Below, one piece after another: positions 35,195 through 46,496 of a DNA stretch of 64,000 nt (position 1 is its first letter; every line of letters starts with the position of its first letter). Location of the stretch: contig CM121343.1 of NCBI GenBank assembly GCA_051530055.1, positions 5,456,001-5,520,000 on the forward strand. Direction: 5' to 3'. This DNA comes from Neoechinorhynchus agilis. Lineage: Eukaryota > Acanthocephala. Under the pieces are notes generated by a model, which was not told where the DNA came from, searched no databases, and was given only the letters and a program-made list of their open reading frames with translations. A program made the translations under genes and the position numbers.

Positions 35195-35490
35195 ATGGAC
35201 CCAGTGGCCGTGTGGTGTGCGCGTTCATAATGCGCTCGATATGTCGCTGGTTCAACGCCACCGGTCGTTGGGTTCCACGGTTGTGCGAGGCTGCCGGAAG
35301 GGGTGGCGTCAGGTTTTGAGATCGCCCATCGGCCCCAAAGGGGGTTGGCCCTGTTCCTTCGAGTGCGGCTGAGCGCCTCCGTTGTGTGCAAGTTAGTCGA
35401 AAAGACTCCAAAGGAATATAGCCGAAACTCTCAAAAGAAGATGTCACAGACCAACAAGTGTATGAGGCCTTGATAATAAATAAATAACAC
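35195..35490 (+). mobile_element. SINE-B copy (tRNA-derived)
   Basis: The A-box-like TGGCCGTGTGGTGTGCGCGT (35205) and the B-box-like GGTTCAACGCC (35249) are about 44 bp apart, a tRNA-type internal promoter. The body matches 20487-20750 (GGTCGTTGGGTTCCACGG, GGGTTGGCCCT, GAGCGCCTCC). The 3' end is CTTGATAATAAATAAATAAC, a simple A/T-rich tail. Confidence 0.8.
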
Positions 35491-35604
35491 GCATGAACGG
35501 TCACACAAAATCGATTTTTGTGTGTGTGATTGTAACTTTACATCATGCGTCAGCTACCACAATTGCGTCTCAGAAAACCTGCCAATTTTCTGGCGACCGC
35601 GCGT

Positions 35605-36020
35605 CGTGATTCTTTCGGGTGTTAAATTTAGTACGTGGTCAAGATTGCAAAAACGGATGACGTCAAAAATAATGCTTATTTCCAATTTTTGGCATCGTGT
35701 TTTGAGTTTCTGATTTCAGAACGGAGCCGGAATGTGGACTCCTTTTTCGAATGCTGCCTGTCAATCCGTAACTGTTTTGTTCGGTACTGATTTTAACAAG
35801 TGTCGGATTACTGATCTACGCGAGGGGATGAAAATGGCAAGATTTAATGATTCTCCACGGTGTAGATATTGCGATTCCCGCGAGATTTCAAGTTGTGAGT
35901 TTTGGGCATTTACGTTATGTTCCGGTTTTCTGCAGTCGAGATATCCTTCTTGACTGCATAGTGATCGGATAACGAGGATTTGAGCTCCAAAGCATTGATT
36001 TGTTGTAAATTGTGTCAGCC
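35605..36020 (+). repeat. Dispersed segment shared with 28333-28660
   Basis: The fuller of the two copies, including the block missing at 28.5 kb. It ends near AGCATTGATTTGTTGTAAAT in both places. The frame 35732-35953 inside it matches no family I know. Confidence 0.8.
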
Positions 36021-36183
36021 ATTAATCCGGATAGCGAAAATTGGCGTTTTGGTTGGGGTTTGCTAGGTACTAACGCACTTCCCCAAAAGTAAATGGGTCC
36101 TCCTAACCTTTTGTATTTTCAACCACCAACCTTCCTAACCTGATTGGATATTTTCCCGCCCGATCGGACCTGTTATGGGCTCT

Positions 36184-36296
36184 AAAATCAACTGCCACAT
36201 TCATTTAAAAAAATCAGAACTGTAGTGTTCATGAGTACCCAAAGGTACATGGGTTCTATTCTTTTGGCTTTAATAAAACGTGTTATTATTCCCCAT
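36184..36296 (+). mobile_element. 3' end of the LINE family (5'-truncated copy)
   Basis: AAAATCAACTGCCACATTCA through GTACATGGGTTCTATTCTTT to AAAACGTGTTATTATT matches the end of the LINE at 7811-7925. 5' truncation is the usual result of target-primed reverse transcription. It lies about 150 bp upstream of the RAD50 start codon. Confidence 0.8.
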
Positions 36297-36446
36297 TTAT
36301 CCTAAAATGAGCTTCTAGGCTAAAATGCTTACACAATCCAGTTACATAGATTTTCATGGTTTTGAAAAAGCTAGATACTAAAACCCGAAAATCATCAACG
36401 AGTTTATTGTTCCTTTATTGCAAATTGATGAATGTGAACTTTTTAG

Positions 36447-39400
36447 ATGAACCTTGAAAAGCTGTCCATTAGGGGAATCCGTAGCTTCGGGCCGTTTGAT
36501 CAGGACGTTCAAACTTTAAAATTCTTCGCTCCTTTAACCTTGATCGTTGGTTCAAATGGTGTAGGAAAGACTACTGTCATTGAATGTTTGCGTTACTGCT
36601 CAACCGGTGAAATGCCGCCCGGTAGCAAACAGGGCGGTAGTTTCGTCTATGATCTAAAGGTTTATTGTTGAGTATTATTGGAAATTTCACTAACTTTTGA
36701 ATGTAGTTGACTGACGATGCCGAAGTCCGCGCTCAAGTTCGCCTTGCTTTTATCGACGTGAGTGGAAAATCAGTAAAGGTGCAGCGATCATTGTGTGCAA
36801 CCACTACTAATGTCAGTTTTTCTTGGTAAAATAATATCGAAATAATTGTTTCTACATAGAAAGGGAAACAAGTATCGTTAAGAACATTAGAAAATGCGAT
36901 TTCGAGGGTTGATGGCGACGGTAATGCATGTCAGATAAGTTCCAAATGCGTCGACGTGGACCGAGAGATAGTAACAAGTTTCGGTGTGAGCAAAGCCATT
37001 CTTGAGAATGTTATATTTTGCCATCAAGAGGATTGCAATTGGCCTCTAGGTGAAGGAAAAGTCTTGAAAGCTAAGTTTGATGATATTTTCTCTACTACGA
37101 AGTATGTTAAAGCGCTCGAAGAGATTCGAAAAATACGATTGGAAAAGGTTGTGTATTTATTTCCGAAAATTCATATGAAATCACGATGTGGTTAGAGTCA
37201 ACAATTTAAACTCGGTTCCGTTGAGCTTGTACATTTGCGTCGCAATCGAGATAGGGCTAACGAGGTGAGTGAGGTGGGATCTCTTTGCCGTTTGCAACTA
37301 CAATGAGCGAATTACGCATTTAATCTATATTTCCAATATCCTTTTTCATGCATATTATTTTGATTAAATCATCTTCATGACTTGATCAATTCGCTGAACT
37401 TCGGCGTAATAATGAATTATCGCGTGCGGCTTTGATTAAAATCTCGAATATTCAACCATTCTTTAAGAAAATCATTTCCTTTACGCTGTGTACCCAAAGA
37501 GTCAACTCAATGTGTATTTATGTCGATGTTTAGAGTGGCTACTTGCTGAGCAATATTAAAACTAGAAATCAGGTTGTTGTCAGAATCTATGGGATATTTG
37601 TGTGAATTAATATGAAAATTCGTAATCGGTTGCTACTTGGATTAATATCACTATGGTTGCGAATGACGGCACTTGAGCGTTTTTATTGAGAAATTACGAA
37701 TGCTTCGTCATGTTTAAGATTTTTATATTTTAGGTCAAAATCCAAATAGAACAATATGAAAAGCAAATGGATGCTGGCCGAAAGGAACTTGAGGAATTAA
37801 ATGAAAAACTGGAACGTACGAAGTCACAACTGAATTCATTGTCTGCCAAAATTCAAAGATATCATCGATGTCATGAACAGTTAATGAACCTCAGAAGTCA
37901 GAAAGCAAACATCGAATCGCAAATTGGCGATCTTATTGATCGAATATCGGTTACATCATATTCAGAGTATGTGGATAAACCAAGTGATGAAATTAAGGAT
38001 ATGATGGAGAAACACCGGGATAAAATTAGGCAGAATTGCGAGGATCTCCTTTCATGCGAATCAGCAATCGATAAATTGAAACGACTACGTGTAGACTACT
38101 TGGAAAAATCTGACCTTTTTAAAAAACAAATACAAAGTCTAGAAATTCGAATATTTAGGGATAAAGAACTGGAAGCAAAAGTTGCATCATGTGATCGGCA
38201 ACTCGTGGATAAAGTGTCAAGTATTTTGAAGAACGTCGATTCGGTGAATTATGCTCAAATTGAGTGTTGCCGTAAAACTTTATCAGAGATTGAGGAAAAC
38301 GCCCGTCGTGAAGAAGAAATTATTGATCAAAAATGGAGTGAACTGAACGATAACCGGTGTCGTGCAGAGCAAAACGTCGCCCTTTTAAAACGCAACAAAA
38401 TTCTACATAAGGAATCACTCGAGAAGATTAATAAATCACTCGACGAGTCGAAGATCTCGGTTGAGAGAATTAAACAATTAACGTTCAGGCAGCCTTAACG
38501 ATCAGAATGGAGCGTTTTTATAATTTCCTCATAATCATGCACATTCGATTCTTTGGTGTACCAGTTTATTTTTCAATGCTTTGAGCTTAAGTTTGTGCTC
38601 TTACTAATCCTTCTTGTCTTTTCTAGATTTTTCAAGAGATATCTTGAATGAACACTTAAAAATGTTATTCCTAAACCTTTCTATATCTAAATGTCGATAT
38701 GTGAGGTACCGGGGTATATGATTGGAATTATTGTTTAGAGATCTTCATCACTCGGTAAATCTTTTTTTATTGAATACGTTTCGAATTTCGTCGAGTAATA
38801 CAAGTGGTTAAATGGTTAATCTGCTTAACCACTTGTACTTTAGAACTGATGATGAACCCGACGAGCTTCGTGGAATGTCTTTAATAAAAAATTATTTACC
38901 GCGGGTGAAGACTTCTAAACAATAATTCCTTTCGCATACGTTCATTAAAAAAAGAATTTGATGTTTTAGTATTCTTTTAAAATGTTGAAACTATTTCATT
39001 TAACTTTTGCAAAATTCCACTAACAAAATACGTCTTTATAAGACAGTCTGAGATAAATAGCCAAATAAAGTGTCTTGAATTGGAGTTACAAAATTTGGAT
39101 TCTGGGCGCATTGACGAAATCAAAGTCGACATTGATAAAGAACTTAAGGAACGAAACAGATTGAACCTGGAATTGAAGAGAAGCGACAGTGATATTCAGT
39201 TAGCTGCTAAATGGCAAACCATTCGTACGGAACTTAATCTGGCAAAGACAAATATCGATCAAAAGACTCTACAATTGGAAAATTTAATAAATATGCGATC
39301 GAAGGACATTGAGAAATATCTAGGTTCTAATGTAAGTGCTGAATGCATGGCCAAATTACTGAATGACGCAATGAGGCTAAATATGGATAAAATAACGAAG

Positions 39401-42400
39401 CTTGTAGATCGTGAGCACGAATATCTAGAAAAAGTGGCCACCCATAAGAGTAAATTGGCGATGATTGAAGAACAGGCCGAACAGGTAAATAACAAGAGAA
39501 TGCTGTTTAATGGTAGAATGCTTAGATCAGGTTTAGATACGAGAAAGATGAAATCCGTTAGCGAAGAATACAACATGTTATGTACGAAAAAGTCTAATGA
39601 GCTTCGCATTAAGCAAGACGAGAAGGGATTTCTCGTTGGCATCGGAATGACTTATAACAAGTTTATTGAAAAGGTTGAATCAGAATGCAAATGCCCACTT
39701 TGTCATCGCAGTTTTAGTCGGAAAAGCGACTGCGAAGATTTGATCCAGGAAATGAAAAGCGAAATTGATCGAGTTCCAACTACGCAGGCAACACTTGACG
39801 ACGAAATTAAAAGCTTAAGGAACGAATTTGAGCATGTTTTATCGCTTAGATCGTCGATTGAACAACTGGATGACTGCGGCTTAAAATTGAAGGAACTCGA
39901 ATGTGCATCTTCTGAAGCTGAAAGTGAACTTGGTGTTGCTAGTTCTTGCCTCAACGATATCACTAATGAGTTAAATATGGTCAAAAAGGAAGGCGAAGGT
40001 TTTGCTAAATTGCAGAAAGACGTGAATACCATACACAACCTTGCCGATGAAATTAAGATCATGAAGGAGAATATTACGATGTTGCAAAGTAGATTGGGTG
40101 AACACGCGTCCAGCACAAAAACCGTAAGACAATTGGTCTTTTTCTGTGACTTGCTTTAATTACAACTAATTAATAATTAAAGTTTGGTCATACCTAAGAT
40201 CTTAGGTTTCGAAATTTGAGACATCTCCATTTGATATGAAATATATTGATGTTTTATTTTACTACTAATCTTCTTTCTAAGGCAGGTTAGATGTCTAGGA
40301 TTTTTGTAGATATCGTGATGATTGCTTCTATTTTACACAAAAGTTTGGTAAATTACTTATCTTTGCTTTTAAAGGACCTTTTGTATTAGATGAAGTTCAG
40401 TTCGAAAGGAAAAACTTCGCGAAACTCTTAAACGAGGTCAATAAATGTTTGGAACTCAAGAGAGCGGAAATTTCAACGATCGAGCGTAGGCGATTTGAAA
40501 TCTTGAATGAAATCGAGCAACTTAAGCGTCAAAGTCTTGAAATCACTTCAAACGATCAAAATATCAAAAATTTGACCGAACGCAAGATAGAGACGGAACG
40601 CGAACTTGCAAATATTGAATACCAACTTAAGCAGAATCAAGATAAATTGGGTATTCTCATTAGCGATCATGCTAATTTATCTACTCAACGCGAATCTATA
40701 TTGAATCAAAATCGTCTAACCTCATTAGATAACGCTCAAACTCTCAGCTGCATTGAAAATCTTTTTAAATTTGTAAAAGAATCAAGATTGGAGTTAGAGC
40801 AAAGTCATTCTAAGACGTTGCCTGAGATGGATCGCTTGAACTTAGAATCCGAAAGATTAAATGAAATTATTAAAAGCGTTGAAAATGATATTGATTTTCA
40901 GAGCGGTTGTTTGGAAAAGCATAAAGTCGCTGATGTTACTTTCGCACAAGAAACACGTACAATTGAAGATCTTCAAGTGATATGCCAGAAACGATCGAGT
41001 CTCTCCATGATTTGTATCGAACTGGATAATTTTTCGGAGTTTGAGAGTGATTTAAAATCGCTTTTGAACGACGAGAACAATTGTAGAAATGAATATGATA
41101 AAATTTGTTCGCAACATCAACGAGGACAGACCAAAATGGAAATGCACGCGGAGCAAATTAAGCAATGTAAAAAGCAACTTCTCGACCCTTCTTTAATCAA
41201 CGCAAACGAAAATTTTATTGAATGTGCGTCAAATGTTAAAGTAAGTTTATGGCGTGTATTTCAACTTTTATTGCTTCAATTTGTTTTTTAATGGTTTATC
41301 TTTTCGTGTTTATTTTAGAGCAAATCTTATTCGATGCATGATTTTTCGAAATCCTAATGTCTTTTGCTATTTTGTAAGTAATTTGCATCTCTATAAAACT
41401 TAGCAATATTGTAAAAATAATGACGATTTAGTTGTCTATTTTTAAACGTGTAACGTAATAGCTTTTCCCGGTGAAATATCACGGATTTAATCACTATTTT
41501 GCTCCTTATTGAATAGATGTGAAATTACGAAATCATTAGTGTTCGAATGTGGAAGCACTGCCTGCTTTAATGTAAGAAAATAGTGCGGCGGTTGACATTT
41601 AATTCTTAACTCAAAATCTTTAAAAGTTGGTTTTCACTTGAGGCATATTTAAATAAATTATTTTTATTTTTTGTTCTTCATCGTCGAAAATGATTGCCGG
41701 TTGATTACAAAAATTAGCCGGAAAATGATTATTCATCGAACTGAACATCGCATTTTACAAAAGAAGCGACTAAAAAACTTGCCAAATGCCAATACGCGTC
41801 AATTATTACTCTTGGTGTATCCCATGACTATCACTAGAATTTTCATGTTTTCTTGAACACTCGTTACTTTAATTACAAATAATTATTGAGATCAAATACT
41901 AGAATAGAAACACTTGCCGGGGATTTAGACCTCTCTTATGAATTTCTTTGTTGAAAAATCACAAAATCTTGATTAGGTTCTGTGTAGTATATTTGATATT
42001 CTGAATCGAAACGAACCACTTTAGCCATCTAGCTGTTTTAGATCCGGCATTTACAATAAAAATAAATTTAATTGTTCCTCTTTTGAAAGACGCCAGGATT
42101 TTAGATTCAGTCGTACACCTTGATGGGATTTTCTCGGAAATGAACACAGCGAAACTGCAATATTTATTCTATTTATTACAGGGATTTCTTGTACGCAAAA
42201 AAGAGTTCAAAAAACATCCACGCCACGGTTCTGGATCATTCAAAACTGTCGTCCTGGTGTAATGTTCTAAAGGACGGATGCAGCGTTCCCCCGCCCGTTG
42301 TCCTCGTATCGTGAGTGATTCATTTGAGTCTCTTGGACTTGAGGTTCTGGGCCACGATACCAAACGACCGAGTCTCTCTACGCCAAATGGAACGAAATAA

Positions 42401-43267
42401 TGATTTCGACCCAACGTCTTGCATATTTTTGTATGAACTCCTCGAATAATGATTTGTTTCACTATTATATTGTTCACACCTCAGAGCATTTAAAAGTTAT
42501 CCACAAAAGTTCGAGCTCTTTATCGTTTAGGCATGCGAAATGGCATGTGTGGACCTTGATAAACTATACATTGCTCTCGATCGATCAATATTGTCGTTCC
42601 ATTCGGTAAAAATGGATGAACTTAATCGAATAATAAGACGATTGTGGAGAAATACATACAGAGGATCAGGTATTTGGTTTTCTTTTAACCGCTTAATCCA
42701 TCATGAAAAAGACATTGAATATGTTGAGATACGAAGTGAAGTTGACCGTCAACCGGGCGGGATAGTTCGTCGACGCAATTACAATTATAAGGTCGTAATG
42801 ATCTGCAATGGATCTGTAATCGAAATGCGTCACCGGTGCAGTGCAGGACAAAAGGTAGAAATCCCCCCGTGTTTCGAACTTCGCTGTAAACCCGCCGAAT
42901 CATAAGGTTCTGGCTAGTATCATTATTCGATTAGCGTTGGCAGAAGCCTTTGGTACTGATTGTGGCATTATTGCTTTGGACGAACCGACTACGAATCTCG
43001 ATCGTGAAAATATCGAAAGCCTTGCTTGCTCCTTAATTGAGTAAGTCTCTTCGGACAAACTTATAGCGCTTATTTACACGCTCTCTATCTAGTCTCGTTG
43101 AGTGTCGACGAGCTCAGAAAAACTTCCAACTTATAATCATAACTCATGATGAAGATTTTGTCCAGATTCTGGGAAGATCGCAGTACGTCGAGGAATTTTA
43201 TCGGATTCAGAAAAGTTGCAAAAACACGTCAACCATTCACCGATGCACTGTCGAACAACTCTATTGA
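36447..43267 (+). CDS. RAD50: RAD50, complete (11 exons), DNA double-strand-break repair ATPase
   Basis: ATPase of the MRE11-RAD50 complex, which tethers and processes DNA ends in the nucleus. Exons: 36447-36659, 36707-36811, 36860-37147, 37196-37264, 37734-38482, 39043-40123, 40344-41240, 42531-42669, 42712-42854, 42907-43040, 43093-43267; all phases agree, giving about 1330 aa (human 1312). The N-terminus starts [15 protein letters not shown] with Walker [23 protein letters not shown] follows, then a long coiled coil with the zinc hook [10 protein letters not shown], a second coiled coil, [20 protein letters not shown], the signature RCSAGQK, Walker [14 protein letters not shown] and IIITHDEDF. 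The exon 7 start is the least certain. Four introns are 220-1290 nt and hold repeats; six are 42-52 nt. Exons 10-11 are duplicated at 28.8-29.1 kb. Confidence 0.96.
38797..38930. repeat. Hairpin plus satellite-C flank copy inside a RAD50 intron
   Basis: A 12-bp perfect stem, ACAAGTGGTTAA..TTAACCACTTGT, is followed by AACCCGACGAGCTTCG through ATTTACCGCGGGTG and CAATAATTCC. This matches the left flank of satellite C (21785-21865) but has no tandem array attached. Confidence 0.7.
42176..42420. repeat. Dispersed repeat in RAD50 intron 7
   Basis: 42181-42302 matches 25611-25742 (GGTGTAATGT.CTAAAGGACGGATGCAGCGTT), extended here by about 110 bp. No coding capacity. It contributes to the 1290-nt intron. 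Confidence 0.75.
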
Positions 43268-43842
43268 CTGCGTGTTCCTTGTTGAGGGGAAAATACAGAA
43301 AATCTTAACCAATGCCGCGTGTAATCAGTCGTTGCGATTATTCCTCCCGTCTTTTTGCATAAACAATGGAAAAGGCATTTTGCTTAAAACTCATGATTTT
43401 AATCTCATTGATTGTTTGAACAATCCGTGTCGTGACTGTGGTTCTGCGTTTTTTAAGTGAAGAAAAATCAAAGTGTTTCACAGGAACCGAGATTTAAGGA
43501 AGCAAAGCTCAAGACCCAAAGGTAAATGGGTCCTACTCTCGGTTTGTAGTTCCTTTTTTTGAAGTCTGGCCAGCCGGTAACTTTTTAGTATCTATCTGTG
43601 TGGCCTTTTTCACGGCAGATAAGAAATATTTAGCATTTGCTACTTGGCGTTCTATGTCCGATAGCTGATTTTTAAATTTCTCAAGAGAATTCTCGTCAAT
43701 CGACTGCTTTATCTTGACCCCTTTCTAAAATCTTCACAACTAACTTCTAAAACACTCAATGTTTACTTTATCGATTTTTTAAACGCTTAATGGTTAAAGT
43801 TGCAAATTTATTACGCCATCATAGCTAAACTTTGGAGCTCGT

Positions 43843-45543
43843 ATGAATCCGATATCAAAATCCGCCACAAGATTGATACGATTTCGAATACTAAATGATG
43901 AAAAAGAAAATTTATGCAACAATCCTGAAGACTTGTCCAATTCAAAATCAGGACGAAGACCAAATGACCGAGGCGGTTCAACCATAGATGGACTTAGCGT
44001 ATTAAATGGACTTTCTTCGTCCTCTAGACGAGTAGATATCAACCAACGGCATGACAATGCCTCAACCGCTGGAGGCACATCTTACGGCGGAAATCCACCA
44101 CTCGACCTCTCCCGAATCGCTGGCTTCAACCACAATGACATGACCGCTGCTCAATTATGCGCGACTTTTCTTATTCAAAATCAGCACAATAGCGCCAATG
44201 CACCGATTTCGATGCCATTCAACCGAACGGAGACGGCTGTGGCGGCCGGATTGGATCAAAATCAACAGAACGCTCTACGGAACAATCCACTGGCATTTGC
44301 TAGTCTTCAATCGCATCATATTTCACCAATGAGAAGAAGTGAACGGTCTCTTAGAGATATAATGCAGTTCATTCTTCAGAATGCCGATGCCGTGTCGACG
44401 ATCGGGCCACAACTCGGCATGGTAGCACCGAACGTTGTGAACAATAACCACGCTGCGGTCATCGGACTTGAGATCGTGAATGAATTCCTCGCGGCACAGG
44501 ATCAACCGCCGCATATCTATCGTCCACGTCAACATTCAACTCGTGTACCTCTACAATGCCCACAATGTCAGACTTTCATAACTCCTATGTGGTTCCCATT
44601 CAACGGCTCGTACTTATGTACGTCTTGCGCACATTCCGTCTTATGGTCGGTCGTTGAACCAACCCTCAACATTCTGACTCAGCGATTCATGGACACCAAT
44701 GATGATGATGGCAATTCACAGCCCCGGACCCCTCCATCGCAAGAGTCGCATATCAACCAGTCTGTAAACTATACCGCTCCTCCCATTCCGACTAGTGACC
44801 AAATTCGCGCACTTCGGAGGCAAACACTTACGGATCATCCTTCGCAGATTCCTGGTATTCTTCAGTTGAATGCTGTTCCACAAAATCATCAACTCTCATC
44901 GGTGATCGCCGCACTGACTTCAACATTTGAGTCCACTGTAATTGCAAATATCAACAATCCGATCACTCAACAAATTCAGCGGCAATCGAATATCTCAACA
45001 CCCGCGGCAACAATGCCGCCTACATCAGTTGCTTCGACCAATCTCAGGAATAGTCCTCAGAATGTTAATGGAGAAATCAATCCTCCAATGTTGCACGCCA
45101 ACCAAATTGGCCCTCAAAATTTACATTCCTTGCTATCTCACCTCCTAAGCTACCTAAATCCACTAATGCGTCAACATTTGGAAAGCGGCACTAACGCTCC
45201 CGTTAATACGACCAATGAACTGCCGGCAAACAGTACGACTGCCTTAGCTACGGCGGCGGCTGCTGCTGCCATGATTGGTCAGCAACACATACAGAATTTG
45301 ATCACTAACATTAATTCGACCAACAACAGGAGAAATGCCACGATCGCCGCTGCCGCCGCAGTTGGAGATGAGCAAGCTGCTCCTATCACCGCTGGATCAC
45401 AAGGTAGCAATGCAGCCAACCCGGGAAATCTGCCCGTTGTCGTGATAAATGGGACATCGGGTACATTTAACACCACTGAAGCTACTAATCGTACTGGAAA
45501 TTGTAGACAACGAGTTCCAGAATTACTTGTTCAACTTCCTTAG
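43843..45543 (+). CDS. GATA-like zinc-finger protein, probable parental copy
   Basis: 566 aa, one exon, 576 bp downstream of the RAD50 stop codon and on the same strand. It has a single degenerate GATA-type finger, CPQCQTFITPMWFPFNGSYL then CTSC (about residue 240): four cysteines with TPxW and LCxxC, x16 instead of x17-18, and no arginine/lysine tail after it. This makes DNA binding uncertain. The flanks are low-complexity (Asn, Gln, Ala, Pro, Thr) with Ala runs such as ALATAAAAAAMIGQ. The ATG at 43843 was taken as first in frame. Next to an intact RAD50, this is taken as the parental locus; its C-terminus ends VPELLVQLP. No named orthologue is recognised. A RING or C2C2 ribbon is less likely because of the TPxW signature. 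Confidence 0.7.
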   Translation: MNPISKSATRLIRFRILNDEKENLCNNPEDLSNSKSGRRPNDRGGSTIDGLSVLNGLSSSSRRVDINQRHDNASTAGGTSYGGNPPLDLSRIAGFNHNDMTAAQLCATFLIQNQHNSANAPISMPFNRTETAVAAGLDQNQQNALRNNPLAFASLQSHHISPMRRSERSLRDIMQFILQNADAVSTIGPQLGMVAPNVVNNNHAAVIGLEIVNEFLAAQDQPPHIYRPRQHSTRVPLQCPQCQTFITPMWFPFNGSYLCTSCAHSVLWSVVEPTLNILTQRFMDTNDDDGNSQPRTPPSQESHINQSVNYTAPPIPTSDQIRALRRQTLTDHPSQIPGILQLNAVPQNHQLSSVIAALTSTFESTVIANINNPITQQIQRQSNISTPAATMPPTSVASTNLRNSPQNVNGEINPPMLHANQIGPQNLHSLLSHLLSYLNPLMRQHLESGTNAPVNTTNELPANSTTALATAAAAAAMIGQQHIQNLITNINSTNNRRNATIAAAAAVGDEQAAPITAGSQGSNAANPGNLPVVVINGTSGTFNTTEATNRTGNCRQRVPELLVQLP

Positions 45544-46496
45544 TGTTGAGATCATGCAATACTTCCAAATTCAGAATTTCACTCGTATGTCTATATGCGC
45601 AGTCAGAGTGCATTCTCTCTAATCTGTTAACATCTTCAGATTCTGAATGGTTTGATTAATAAGCATTCAATGCCCCGCAGACCAGCGCTTCGCTGAACAA
45701 ATCAGTTGGCTGTATGCCCATAATTCAGCCGCTCGAATAGACTCAATGCGTGTAAAAATCAATACTTACAGTAAACGTCGATCATTTCAACTTTTCATAC
45801 TCTTTAATCTTTGAACTACTGATCCATTTGCGATTGCTAACCCGAATAGCAATTCGCAAATGATAAAAAAAGCGTGTTGTCTAATTTTAAATACTTTGGC
45901 AGCCCGGACGTCAATGGACAAATTTTAGCTGGACATTGAAGAACTTCACAGAAAAGGATTCATTAAAAGATAAAAAATTGTTGGCCGTCGGAGTGATGAC
46001 ACGCGGAGATATAATTGCTTCGACAACCACATTCCGCTCAAACGGCACAAATCGAAAATGGAAAATGCGATTCGTTGACTTACTTGAGACATGACCAAAT
46101 TGCTGTTTCATCATACATTGCAGCTTTTGCTTTTGACGGCTCCTTCAAGCTAAAGCTAGCCGTTATTAGATTCAAATCGAAAGTTATGATCTGAGGATTT
46201 AATTTTAAAGAGGGTTGTTGTTTACAAATATTACAAAAATCGCGAAATTGGTTGACTAGCGGCTATGAAACTTCGTCCTTATATTTGCTCTTTTTGTAGG
46301 CACTCCCTAGCCAAAAGACGTTTAATATTCATAAACTATCAGAGCGTTCGTTTAAGTGCATATTATCCTTAAAACCATTGTCCTTTAGTAAGTTTCACAA
46401 AGCAGTTATTGTTCTCAAAAATCATAGCATGTGAAGAGTGATTACACAAACGTCTAGTTATTTGAATAATTTGAAAATTGAACCTATGATAGATCT
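45544..46496. other. Spacer between convergent genes
   Basis: 3' flanks of the GATA-like gene and of the minus-strand XKR gene. No other gene recognised. Confidence 0.35.

Noticed and set aside
39259-40116. Minus-strand frames of 127-137 aa within RAD50 exon 6
   Set aside because: Antisense of a coiled-coil coding exon; no family features.
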